Below, one piece after another: positions 20,950-31,101 of a stretch of DNA of 64,000 bases (positions within the stretch are counted from its first letter, which is position 1; every line of letters begins with the position of its first letter). The notes beneath the pieces were generated by a model. It had not been told where the DNA came from. It searched no databases and saw only the letters and a list, made by a program, of their open reading frames with translations. Source of the DNA: Cordilura impudica (Eukaryota > Arthropoda > Insecta > Diptera > Scathophagidae); contig OY821521.1 in NCBI GenBank assembly GCA_963682025.1, positions 114,796,899 to 114,860,898 of the forward strand. Reading direction: 5' to 3'. Position numbers and translations under genes: made by a program.

Positions 20950-22688
20950 TTATTCTAAAAGAGCCTTAACTTCGTTACTTATATCACTTAACTTCTTCTT
21001 TCTAAACGAAGGAGTTAAATGTGATGTCATCGGGTCTGATGTTATCATCATTCGGTGCATAGTATCTTCGTTCGTGGCAATTCGACTACATTTCCGACTA
21101 CAGTGTCCGAGCCGATATTTTTTATAGTCTTTGTTACGACTTTCTTGAGCCTCTTCAGATAGTAAGCCTACAGGAAAAATACAGTTTTCCATTATATCTT
21201 TTCCGTGAATTAGAATTTTGTGGAGTGTAGGTGGCATATTGTACCACTCGTATAGTGCAACAAACTTTTTTCCCGCCACCAAATTTTTTTTGGATCCACT
21301 GCATCGCTGATGGTTATAGCTTCGAGAGTAATTGAAAACCTCTTAACTATGTCTTCGTCTGGACCCAAGATTTCGGAAATTATAGTTGGATTAGCAAGGA
21401 ATATTAATGACGTATTTTCTGAATTTGTCGTACCAGAGCCTTGCTTGACAGTATCAACCTGTACACCAACGTTTTCTTTAAGTTCACGTTTTAACCAAGT
21501 CCTTTCGTGCTTCCTTTATGGCACGAGTATTTGAGTCGACTCTCCCACGTTTAAATTCAATATTATAAGATATATCCATAAGACACTCCATCAGCTTAAT
21601 ACCTGCATGAAATGGTGACATACCAAATTGTAGTGCTTCTTCATTTACGGGCCTAGCTTTAACTTCTTCAATTTTATCATCTTCGAGGTCGTGGCTCCAC
21701 AAATAAAACAATAAGATGCTGCTGGTGTTTCTGTTACTGACTGTGCTGGCTTTCCGTCAATCATAATATAGTTCATCTTTTACTTTAAAGGTACGATTAC
21801 TTATTGTCAACTCAGATATTCTTAGTTGCGATATTTCCTCATCAACCCTTCTTTTTTCTTTTCGTGTAACTTCAGATGTTTGTTTAACAAATGCAAACTG
21901 TATTGTTGTACAATACCGTGTGGAAGAAGCTTTATTGTTATTCCATACTGATTTATTTATGTCCTCACTGAATGATAATTTTAGTGGTTCAACTGATGTC
22001 ATATATAAATGAGAGTCAGATATTGTATCCTCTGAAAACCTCTGTTGATACTCACTTTGTCCAGCTGACCCATCACAACCCTATTTACCCATCACAACCC
22101 TATTTCCGCTTTCAATTTCATTTATCTCTTCTACTGACTTGGCCTCTAGGATTCTTTTAGCAGTATGGTCCAATAGATTTTGCAGAGGTACACTACCTGA
22201 ACTTTCAGCGATAGCAATGCCTTGAGGATAACTGTTAGTTTTTTCTTTCGTAAGTGTTTTGTATGGTACAAGTATGTCTTACCCCTCACTTTGTAACCAA
22301 TGCATTAGATATTCGCATTTCTCTTTTGTTAGTTCAAGCTTTTTAAACATACCCAATGTTTTTTTTTTGTATAAATTTTTTGCTTCATTATTGAAGTACT
22401 AGAAGAAAAATCAATCACTTCTTGAGGAAATTTCGAAGTACAGAACTAGTAGAACATTCACCCTCACTTTAGTCAATTCTAAACGTGCCTTCAAGCCAAT
22501 TTGCATTATTTTTTTCAAATCGCGGCTTCACCTTCCTGCCACCTTCGTTTAATTTAAGAGTAAAAACGTTTGTATATTGTATCAAAAATTTCACATATTC
22601 TATCTTCGCTTAAGCCAACGTACGATTGTTCCAAAAACAGTTTTAATTTTGTTCTGTCTTTGTCACATTCCATAGAAAAACTTTCCAT
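20950..22688 (-). pseudogene. Transib transposase (RAG1-like), degenerate
   Basis: The likely start is ATG at 22688 (MESFSMECDKDRTKLKLFLE). Segments follow in several frames. One at 22002-21757 contains LSFSEDINKSVWNN, one at 21711-21484 contains ALQFGMSPFHAGIKLMECL, and one at 21282-20950 contains YNMPPTLHKILIHG then GLLSEEAQESRNKDYKKYR. The last includes the Glu region of the RAG1/Transib DDE core. Multiple stops and frameshifts make it inactive. The family cuts DNA by a hairpin mechanism and is the source lineage of RAG1. Confidence 0.88.
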
Positions 22689-22869
22689 TGTCGTGAATAT
22701 AACTCACTTTAATTATCGCAACCCGCAGATTATTAATAGCTACTAGTAAGAAAACTATAAAGTAATTTGCATTGAATTTAACAAGCTCTATAGATTTATT
22801 CATTTTTCTTCAATTTAATTTGTCTGAACACATAATTATCAATTACATTTTTTCATGTTCGCTCTTTTT

Positions 22870-23150
22870 AAATGTTTTTGGCACCAACATACAAAGTAAA
22901 TATTTATTGTCATATTGCTGTAGTACTGTATTATCAAAAGCCTTGGGAATTTGTGTGAGTTCATGAGTTATTAATGTGAGTAGTGGCCCAAAAATGGGCG
23001 TCATTGAAACAATAGGCGTGGCACTTCCAAACAAAGCAAATATTTAATGTCATATATCTGTAGTACTGTAATATTAAAAGTAACGTTATTAGTTGCCAAA
23101 AAATAGGCTGTGAGGGTGGCACCTCCCATACAAGGTAAATATATAATGTC
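22870..23150 (+). repeat. Transib right subterminal tandem repeat
   Basis: About two and a half monomers are present: GGCACC at about 22880, GGCGTGGCAC at about 23014 and GGGTGGCACC at about 23114. They share the AAATATTTA-TGTCATAT and GTAGTACTGTA boxes with the left array. They point the same way as the left array, so the pair forms direct, not inverted, subterminal repeats. Confidence 0.7.
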
Positions 23151-23552
23151 ATATATTATATATTATAAATGTTATACCTTGACTCAACAACTACCTCCAA
23201 TATGTTGCGTCGATCTGAGCAGTTCAATATTACAGATCTTAATAGTGTTCGGTTATAAATGAAAAGGGGCACCTAGGGACACTTGGAGTTGATTTTAAAT
23301 GTAAAAGCAGATATGAGACTAATTATTGATAGTAGTTTCCAACTGAAGGCAAATCTAGCTAAAATTGAAGACAAAAAGAGTTTTAAAGAGAAAATACAAG
23401 TCTCTGAGATTTTTATTTTTCAACTAGTAGTCAGATCTAAGTAATTCTTTTTGATTTGATTGTAGCAGTTATTCTGAAATTTTAAAATATGATTGCATAT
23501 TGCATTAACAGTATGTTGACAATTTGACTTTTTTCCTCAAATCCCCATAGTG

Positions 23553-24694
23553 CGCCGTCCTAAGTGCCCTGTTCGGCACCCCGTCCAGGCCTGATACTTT
23601 GTTGTCGCCAATCTTCGGGCATATTGCCAGTATCTCGGTCTCCGTCACCCTCTCTACTACCAGGTCTGGTCCCCTTAAATCGTAACATCACTACCCTATA
23701 GGCAACGCAACATAGTCTCCTAAGGCTATCGCTTTTGCTCCATCTGAGAGCCTCTTGGAGGTTTTTCACGACTGTTGGCCGAGTCGGGTGTCAATCTACC
23801 CCTTTGAAACCGTCCCCTCGCCTTGAGACGTTTTGCTCGGAGCTCTGCTATCTCCGTGGTCCACAAGTTGTTTAGTTACGTGCTCTTCGTCTGCCTTCTT
23901 CTGGGTATTGCCGCATCACATGCATCATGTACGGCTCCGATTCGATGATTTTTCATTTCCACCGCTGACTCGCCAGTTATCGGGTGTCCTGTGAACACGA
24001 CACTGAAGGTCGAACTCCTGGTCGAACTTCTCCTTCGCCCATCCATTCGAAGTGCACTGTTCAGACCTGACATTCGTGCCCCTTTCCCTTTTTACACTGA
24101 ACATGATGGCCTGGTTTTTACTACGCCTGTATTATTCGCTAATCCTCCATTCAAGCTTTCTTGCCAGTGCCGGGCTCACAAATGTGAGGTCAATAACGGA
24201 ACCCTACTACCTCCTCCCGAATGTTTGGGTATTACCCATATTGCAAAGTACCAGGTCAAGACGAGGAAAGGCCTCGAGAAGGGTACGACTCCTGGCATTT
24301 ATATGTTGACTTCCCCAGTCCATGGAAAAAGCATTGAAATCTCCCCCAACGACGATTGGGGAATATTTCGCTGCATCTCGGACGGGGTGTATATGTATAC
24401 TTTGAAGTCACCCAGTGCGATATTTGGTGATACATAGCAACTGTAGAATTCGATCCCCTGGATCTTCATCCTGACGAATCCGTCTAGTGGGTAGTCCATT
24501 GTCTCCTTAATGGCATGTTTTCCGCACGACCAGATAGCCGCTCTTCCTGTTTTGTCCTTCGCCCATATGCTGCTAGTAAGGTCCCTATACTGTTCGCAGA
24601 TTATCACTACGTCAATGTCCATCTCCAGGATTGTCTGCCGCAGGAGATCATGGGCTACGGCATAGTGGTTCAGGTTTAGCTGCATTATCCTCAT
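23553..24694 (-). pseudogene. R1-like ORF2, AP-endonuclease and start of RT
   Basis: ORF2 begins MRIMQLNLNHYAVAHDLLRQ and shows IDVVIICEQYRDL, where E is the endonuclease catalytic Glu, then FYSCYVSPN. After about 24299 the frame is broken by shifts and stops up to the Transib junction at 23553. Confidence 0.75.
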
Positions 24695-25037
24695 CTTCTA
24701 TTTCTCAAATTTAGCGCCTTCTTGCACACCGGGCATCTACTCCCTCCAGCAATATGCCTTGTTTGTTTTTCCCCGTTCGCGATGCAGAACATACATTTTG
24801 GCAATGTGGTTCGCCTTTCCGTACTTTTTGACAATGTGCCCATACTCCATATATTCAAAGCACCGTTTCAGTGTTAATTGCTTGCGCACTTTGCACTCCG
24901 TCCAACCGATCTTTGCCCTTTCCATTTGTGGTGCCTTGTGGGCTATCTTGTCTGTCCTTCTAAGGCTCCTGACCACTTACTCGTCGAGGCCATGAACACC
25001 AAGGGCCTTACATATGTCGCCCTTGGTTGCCACCTCA
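24695..25037 (-). pseudogene. R1-like ORF1 C-terminus with decayed zinc knuckles
   Basis: The frame contains KIGWTECKVRKQLTLKRCFE and then YGHIVKKYGKANH. The expected C-x2-C-x4-H-x4-C knuckles are recognisable, but several Cys have become Tyr or Glu. It is followed within about 50 bp by ORF2, as in R1-clade elements. The 5' portion is missing. Confidence 0.7.
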
Positions 25038-25293
25038 TACAGGTGTGGTAATTAAACAATATTATTCGTTATTATATTTTTTAAGTTTGTACTTTTATAC
25101 TTGTTAATATAAATTAAAAATATATTTTTTTTAGTTCTAAGAGTTTTCTGTTTTCAAAAAAAAAAAAAAACTTTTATAAAATTTATTATTATTCTAAAGA
25201 TTAATTGCACAAATATTTCAAAAATAAATTCTTTAATTTTTTTATAAAAAAGTGTTGAACCTATTTATTTTAAATTTAATTTAAGCACTAAAT
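25038..25293. other. AT-rich segment left of the CsRn1-like element
   Basis: It would hold the 5' LTR, but I see no convincing match to 27190-27409. It may be a diverged or partial LTR. Confidence 0.3.
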
Positions 25294-25309
25294 TGGTGAT
25301 CCTGACGAA
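25294..25309 (+). other. putative tRNA-Trp primer-binding site
   Basis: TGGTGATCCTGACGAA differs at a few positions from TGGTGACCCCGACGTG, the complement of the tRNA-Trp 3' end that primes CsRn1-group gypsy elements. It sits 12 bp before the gag frame. Confidence 0.5.
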
Positions 25310-25321
25310 AAGGATTCAATA

Positions 25322-26575
25322 GTGCCGCTTTTTCAATCCCCATCGAGAGGTTTTGAAGACGATGGACAGGCCGCAGCAGGAGATGAAGAAATTGTTCGTG
25401 GATTATCTCCTCCAACTCTAATCCAAAGTGCCGCATCGGCAGATTGTCTTATGGATTCTGCTATACCATCGCGGGAGGTTTCGAGAGTATCTCTTAAGGT
25501 TCCGGCATTGTGAAAAACGAATCCGGCCTTATGGTTCAAACAAATTCAGAGCCAATTTATTAACGCAGGAATTACGTCAGATGCCACGTAATTTCATACA
25601 ATCGTTGGATCTATAGAATCCAATATTCTCTCCGAAGGCAACGATTTAATTTTGCAATCACCAATTACTAACATGTAGGTGACGCTAAGGCAAAAAATTT
25701 TAGTAAGATTCTGTGTTTCAGAAGAAAAACGATAAAAGAAACTTCTTCGTGATGTCGAAATCGGCTATAAGAAGCCTTCAGCCCTTCCTCGGGATATGAT
25801 AACTTTATATTCTGGTAAAGTTTCGGATGATCTTCTAAAGTCATTGTGGATGCAGCGTTTACCTAAGCAAATACAAGCCATTTCGTCTGTAAGTAGTGAG
25901 TCTCTTAATAAACTAGCGCTTATGGCAGATAAGATTACCGATATATCCGATGCGTGGGAAATAAACTCATTTCCACCGTCATCTACAACATACGAGAATC
26001 AAAACAATTTGGAAATGAAGATAGATGCACTAACAAAGAAAATTGAAACTCTTACCAATGATCGCGGACGTAAGCATTTGCATTAGCACGTTCAAAATCT
26101 AGACATACTTCAGCAGGACAGAAAAATAAAACTATGCTGGTACCATCATAAATTTGGAGAAAAAGCACCAAAATGTTTGCAGCCTTGTGCATTTTCATTA
26201 AAACAAGCCTCCTCATCGGAAAACCACTAGGCTCCTCGTCCATGGTGACAGATGAGGCTGGCCGAGAGATTTGTCGCCTATATCTTCATGATAACAAAAT
26301 TTAAATTTCTCGTTGATACCGGTGCCGATATCTCAGTGTTTCCTGCTACTTCATCAGAACGACTTCAGGATCCTGCTTCATTAGAATTGTTCGCAGCAAA
26401 TCAGTTAGCAATCAAAACATATGGTGAGAAGTCTCTTTTCTTAGATTTTAGCTTAAGAAGGAAATTTCGATGGTCTTTTAAAATAGCTAATGTTAATAAG
26501 CCCATAATAGGTGCTGATTTTTTAAAACATAACGAATTGCTGGTTGATATAAAAAATAATTGTCTAATTGAGTAA
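25322..26575 (+). pseudogene. CsRn1-like Ty3/gypsy gag and protease
   Basis: The gag portion runs in broken frames through PALWFKQIQSQFINAGITSD, GYKKPSALPRDMITLYSGKV and LWMQRLPKQIQAISSVSSES. These are characteristic of the CsRn1/Kabuki-type gag of insects. The protease frame (26252-26575) has FLVDTGADISVFPATSSER with an intact DTG. Several stops (for example about 25511 and 26083) and frameshifts are present. Confidence 0.8.
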
Positions 26576-26580
26576 AAGAA

Positions 26581-26924
26581 TTACGCTGTTTTTTGGGTAT
26601 GATAAACTTCTATCGTCGTTTTATACCTGAAGCTGCAGAACATCAAGCAAAACTTCATGCATTACATTCTGGAGGCAAGAAAAATGATAACCGAACAATT
26701 CAATGGACTGAAGATCTTAAAGATACGTTTAAAAAGTGTAAAGAAAATCTGCAACACTGCTCACTTATCCTATCTTAAATGACCCAACATCTCTTTGGGT
26801 TGAAGCTTCTGATACAGGTATGGGTGACGTACTTCAACAACAAGTTAATGGTGACTGGAAACCAATCGCCTTTTATTCAAAGAAAGTAAGCCCTACGCAA
26901 ATGAGATACAGTGCATATGACCTT
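26581..26924 (+). pseudogene. CsRn1-like RT thumb / RNase H remnant
   Basis: Directly after the protease the text jumps to LRCFLGMINFYRRFIPEAAE, the segment linking RT to RNase H, and then WTEDLKDTFKKCKENL and IAFYSKKVSPTQMRYSAYD-like wording in broken frames. The whole RT catalytic part is therefore deleted. The homology stops at about 26924. Confidence 0.75.
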
Positions 26925-27189
26925 TGAGCTCGATCTCGGTCTCACTCACCTTGACCCTGATCTCCGCCTGAACTTCGAGGGCTTTTCCAACTAGTTCATC
27001 GGAGTTCCCGCCCGTTCCATTCAATTCGAACATGTATATTTGTGCCAAAGCTATCGAACCGAACAAGTGTTCCATTAAATTCAATCTTATAGTTTACATT
27101 AATTTAACTTGATCTTTTTGTTTACATTTGACCATCTTGAATTTATGTGGGGCAAATTTGTGAACTAGAGCAATGAAAGTGAGGGGTAC
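26925..27189. other. unassigned 3' part of the CsRn1-like element
   Basis: It is GC-richer up to about 27070, with an open minus frame (27084-26893) of unknown nature. A purine-rich GAAAGTGAGGGG at 27175-27186 could be the polypurine tract. Confidence 0.3.
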
Positions 27190-27409
27190 TGTTACAACAG
27201 TTCTTTGTACTTTTGGTACCACTCAATAATTGCTTACATGACACAAATATACATGACCATTTTAGAGTTGATTTTAGTAAATCACTCAAACGTAGTTTTA
27301 AATTGTGATATGTAAAATTAGTATTTCAGTAACTGTATATTTCAATAAAGAAGATCATCTTTGAACATATAACATTAAAGTGTTTTATTTTACGGCCATC
27401 ATTTCTACA
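27190..27409 (+). repeat. putative 3' LTR of the CsRn1-like element
   Basis: It starts TGTTACAACAG just after a purine tract, contains AATAAAG at about 27345, and ends TTTCTACA, giving TG...CA ends and about 220 bp. No second copy confirms it. Confidence 0.4.
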
Positions 27410-27479
27410 ACCTTAATATCACCCGACGAACAACCATCTTATTCTACACAGCAATCCTTTTTAATCTACACTGGCGACC

Positions 27480-27610
27480 TTTTTATTCTACAGTCAACTT
27501 AAATTTGGTTTATGCTTATTTTCAATACATAATTTGTTTCTCTAAACTCTTGGACCATCGATCGGATAGTCGGTTTAGACCGACTATAATTTTCTTACTT
27601 GTTTATGTTT
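27480..27610 (+). repeat. dispersed repeat family A, 3'-end fragment
   Basis: AAATTTGGTTTATGCTTATTTTC, split here as AAATTTGGTTTATGC plus TTATTTTC, and the terminal GACCGACTATAATTTTC-TACTTGTTT match 35466-35590. Only the last part of the family is present. Confidence 0.65.
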
Positions 27611-28669
27611 AGAAAAGTTAGTTTTACCGAATAACCGGTAAAATTTATATAAATACATATATTACCCGATTACCGGTTTTGATAGCCCTCTTTACTGCTG
27701 AAAAAAAAATCAATGAGCCTCTGTCTTTTCAGAAGCTGGGCAATTATTGAATAGCAATATTCGCGTCTTAACGACAAACAAGTAGGAATGTTAAATTCGG
27801 CTCGGCCACATCTATGATACCCTCAACTCGTATTCTAAACACAACATTATATGCAAGGTTGTCATCACTTAGAGACAAAAAAGGCTAGTGTTCAAATTGT
27901 AATGGCTACATTTTTAACAATGCTGTTTAAAACTAATAAAATAATTAACAAACCTTTTTGATATTTTCGTGCTTTCTTATTGAAAAATTAAATGCGCATA
28001 AATGTAAATACACTACATTACATTTTTTTTGTTTATCAACATACGCATTTTGGTTCACATGTACAAAAAATAAAACAAAGTCAACAAGCCAACAAAAATG
28101 TGTATGTATCGTTTATACACATCTATGTATGTATATGCTGATATTCGGTTACGTAAAATATTTGCCACTATTTTTAGATTTTTTACGTACCAAAGTGCTG
28201 CAGATTACGACGAACATTTTAAGCCTAAGTAGTGTGATCCACTCGATCGATTGACGTCAGGAGAATGTTTTAACAGGAAGCAGACAGACGGACATCGCCA
28301 GATCGACTTCTTCATTTATATTGATCAAGATTTTATTTTATTACAAATAGAACATAGGATGATATAAGTGGGCATTTTTTAAATAGCTAGGTGTTAACAT
28401 GCACCCATTTCCGCTAATTCAGATCAATTTTTCCAAATTTTGTTAAATTTTTTTTCAATTTGCGACTTTTAGTTTGATTACAAAGTTAACATTGAAAAAA
28501 ATATGGATGAACATCAATAAATCTACTCAAAAAATAATCTGTTCAGTTCATTGTACACTGGCCCTGGAGTATTACAGGGTGTAAATCCAGTGGTCAAAAT
28601 TTTAAAAGTTGAAACTTTTGTTAGAATTAAAGTAATTAAGAAACTTCTTCTTTTGTTTTCATTTTATAG
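27611..28669. other. non-coding with repeat remnants
   Basis: GTTAAATTCGGCT at about 27793 resembles one end of family B. ACAGACGGACATCGCCAGAT at about 28285 and a degenerate TTTGCGACTTTTAGTTTGAT at about 28459 are boxes of the family A/B type. No gene is seen until the splice acceptor at 28668. Confidence 0.4.
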
Positions 28670-28783
28670 TTTAAAGCATACGAGGGTCAACCATTATTAA
28701 CCATCGGAAAACAATTCCGCCCAGGATCATCAGTGATGCATTTATGTAAGCCCACATCCATTGCTGTGTCCACAACGGGAGAA
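28670..28783 (+). CDS. internal exon of a peptidyl-alpha-hydroxyglycine alpha-amidating lyase (PAL)-like gene
   Basis: A pyrimidine-rich tract ending TTTTATAG precedes the exon and GTGAGT follows it, so both splice sites are strong. The 114 bp are in one open phase (0/0) and encode 38 residues. Among them are LLTIGKQFRPGSSVMHLCKP and TSIAVSTTGE. This fits the PAL beta-propeller segment in which G-x2-x2-PG...HxCxPT-x-VAV precedes the VADGYCNSR strand. PAL releases amidated neuropeptide and glyoxylate in secretory granules. The next exon should encode that strand and was not found downstream in the window. The paralogue cannot be told from one exon. Confidence 0.7.
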
Positions 28784-29621
28784 GTGAGTATAGAATAGCC
28801 TCTTCGAAAGGATCTAAATATTTTTTGGTGTATTTTTTGAAGTTAGATTAAAACATTTCCCACTTTACCCCATTTTACCACACACGTTGAATACTACAAA
28901 TAAGTTTCTATCTTAACCATGGCAGTGCATCACACTTTTGACCATGGCTGTAAGCTTTGATAACACTATGCAATTAGAAAAAATTCATTTGATAACCATA
29001 TATATTGTTGATCCGCTACAGTCACATGACTGCAAAAATCATCATTATTTCAAATTCTATGGTAAGGTTTTTTACATCTTTTTTTTCTAAAATTTTAGAA
29101 TTTTGGAGAGGCTGGTCCATAAATCTTGTCGTAACTTTGGAACGACGTATTCGATTAAATTACACCAGCTTTAAGTTTTCCTAATATATAGCCATTAGTT
29201 TTGGAATTATTGGAATTTGTTTTTTTTCAAAAAATTATAAAATTATTGAAATCAAAAAATTCATAAAAAAAAATAGAAGGCAACAAATACTTACCAGTTA
29301 TAGCATTTAAACTTTAAGCTTCATGTAATCAAAATAAAACAAATTTAGTTTCATGAAAATCCATGGATAAATTCGTTTTTTAATCCCGATAAAGAGAAAG
29401 TACCTAGTTTTGACAGAAAAGAGATTTTTTTAATAGCATTACCAAAATTTGAAACCACAGTTCAGTTCTTATCTAATTCTCTTTACGCGTAAATAATAAT
29501 AAGGCGCTTAGAGTTCAACTATTTAAAATTAAAAACAAGTGCATATTTTTGTTTTTTCAGTTGCATATCTTGATCTCATATGGTAGTCAATTCAGCTTAA
29601 AACAAGAATAAGAATTTAGCG
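28784..29621. other. intron-like AT-rich sequence
   Basis: No coding signal or recognisable repeat was found. If the PAL exon is real, this is its downstream intron before the LINE insertion. Confidence 0.4.
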
Positions 29622-29956
29622 ATGGCCCGAGGTGCCAAACTTTCTCCGAGTTTTGTTAACCCGAACAACGCGTCAACTTCAAGCAACAGATTTAGCCTAC
29701 TTGCTAGCCTCAATGATATGGACGTAAATTCTGTATCAATTGGTACAACTATGCTAATAGTCGCTGATCAACCGTAGTTGTAAAAGGATGTATATAGTGA
29801 AAAATTAAAAAAAAATAATAATTTTCTTAAACCAAACAAAGAGATTAGTGTTCTAATCTGGGATTAACAATCCTCACAAATATAACAAACAACAATATAG
29901 TTTAAAAAAATAAACAATAATAATTTTACTTCAACAGTAGTCTTGTTGATAGTAAA

Positions 29957-31002
29957 ATGAGTGAAGATAGTGAAGGTGATGATAGGGATTGGCAGAAAGT
30001 ACCAGCAATAAAAATTTTAAAACGTCGACAGTTAGAATCGCCTACACTGTTTAATCACCAACATAAGAAGTCTTACACCAACAATAATATTGAACCATCA
30101 ACATCATCCAACAATAACAATGGACCATCAACATCAACAAATATGTTTGCAGAACTTCAGGCAGAAGAAGTAGATGAAGTAGAAGAGGAGATTCCAACAA
30201 CTCCAAGCCCACCGCCAATATTCATCCCAGATGTTACAAACATAAGTAAAATGATTTCTAATTTAACAAAAATTATTCCTAAGAATGAATTTAGTTATAA
30301 ATCATTAAGAAACCAGGTCATGGTAAAAATTAGTACAATTGATTCTTATAGAAAGTTAGTAAAATCCTTAGAAGAATTAAAAATTAGCTTCAACACTTTT
30401 CAAATTAGGCAAGAACGAGCATTTAGGGTCGTATTAAAACGAATTCACCATTCTACTCCAGTAGCAGATATAAAAGCTGAATTATTGTCTTTCGGTCATC
30501 AAGTAAGAAGCATTATTAATGTCAAAAGCCGCGTAAGTAAGGAACCTTTATGAACGTTTTATATAGACCTTGACCCAAAATCTAACAATAAAGATATTTA
30601 TAACCAACGTCACATTAACAACGCTATAATTAAAATCGAACCGCCAAAAAAAAAACGCAAGATTTAGTTCAGTGCTATCGCTGCCAATTATTTGGCCACA
30701 CTAAGTCTTATTGTGGAAGAACATATCGATGTGTTAAATGTGGACTTGACCACCCAACTGCTGAGTGCACTAAAAAAGAAAATTCCCCACCTCGCTGTGT
30801 TCATTGTCTACAGGCCCATACAGCCAACTATAGAGGATGTATAGTGTACAAACATTTAATTCAAAAGAGAAACTATAATCGTTCTATTAGGCAACAAAAT
30901 CCACATTATTCATTTGAACCCCAAGAATATCCACAATTACCAAACCATCAAAACTTTAATAATCAACATAGAAATGAAAATACTCACAAGCTCATAATTT
31001 AA
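29957..31002 (+). pseudogene. Jockey ORF1 (gag-like, PRE-C2HC and zinc knuckles)
   Basis: It starts MSEDSEGDDRDWQKVPAIKI, with an Asn/Ser-rich spacer around residues 35-55. The PRE-C2HC block is ERAFRVVLKRIHHSTPVADI then GHQVRSIINVKSRVSKEPL. A TGA at 30551-30553 interrupts the frame. A frameshift at the A10 run near 30650 leads to VQCYRCQLFGHTKSYC and further C2HC knuckles (CVKCGLDHPTAEC), ending at TAA 31000-31002. The protein packages LINE RNA. Confidence 0.85.
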
Positions 31003-31101
31003 ATAATACAAATAGCAATAATGAGAATTCAAGCCCAATGATAAAAATGGATAAACTCATCAGTATGATGGCAATTTTAATAAATAAATTATACAATTAA
31101 A

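Larger units (their letters stand above)
20349..23552 (-). mobile_element. Transib DNA transposon
   Basis: The left end reads CACAGTGGGGATTTTT and the right end, inverted, CACTATGGGGATTTG. CACWATG-type ends are diagnostic for Transib. The left flank CTCCG (20344-20348) and right flank CGCCG (23553-23557) differ at one base, consistent with the 5-bp CGNCG-like target duplication of this superfamily. The transposase pseudogene inside is RAG1-like. Both subterminal regions hold tandem monomers, and the left terminus is duplicated at about 20761. Confidence 0.88.
19095..25037 (-). mobile_element. R1-like non-LTR retrotransposon, interrupted by Transib
   Basis: From right to left the minus strand carries ORF1 C-terminus, AP-endonuclease, then, after a 3.2-kb insertion at 20349-23552, the RT and C-terminal region and a 3' UTR. 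Removing the insertion and one target copy rejoins the coding frame at ...GAVITLDLKNAF. Composition is clearly more GC-rich than the surroundings. The element is 5' truncated and carries many stops. Confidence 0.8.

Noticed and set aside
27740..28250. Possible additional PAL exons upstream of 28670
   Set aside because: I found no stretch with both splice signals and propeller-like wording here.
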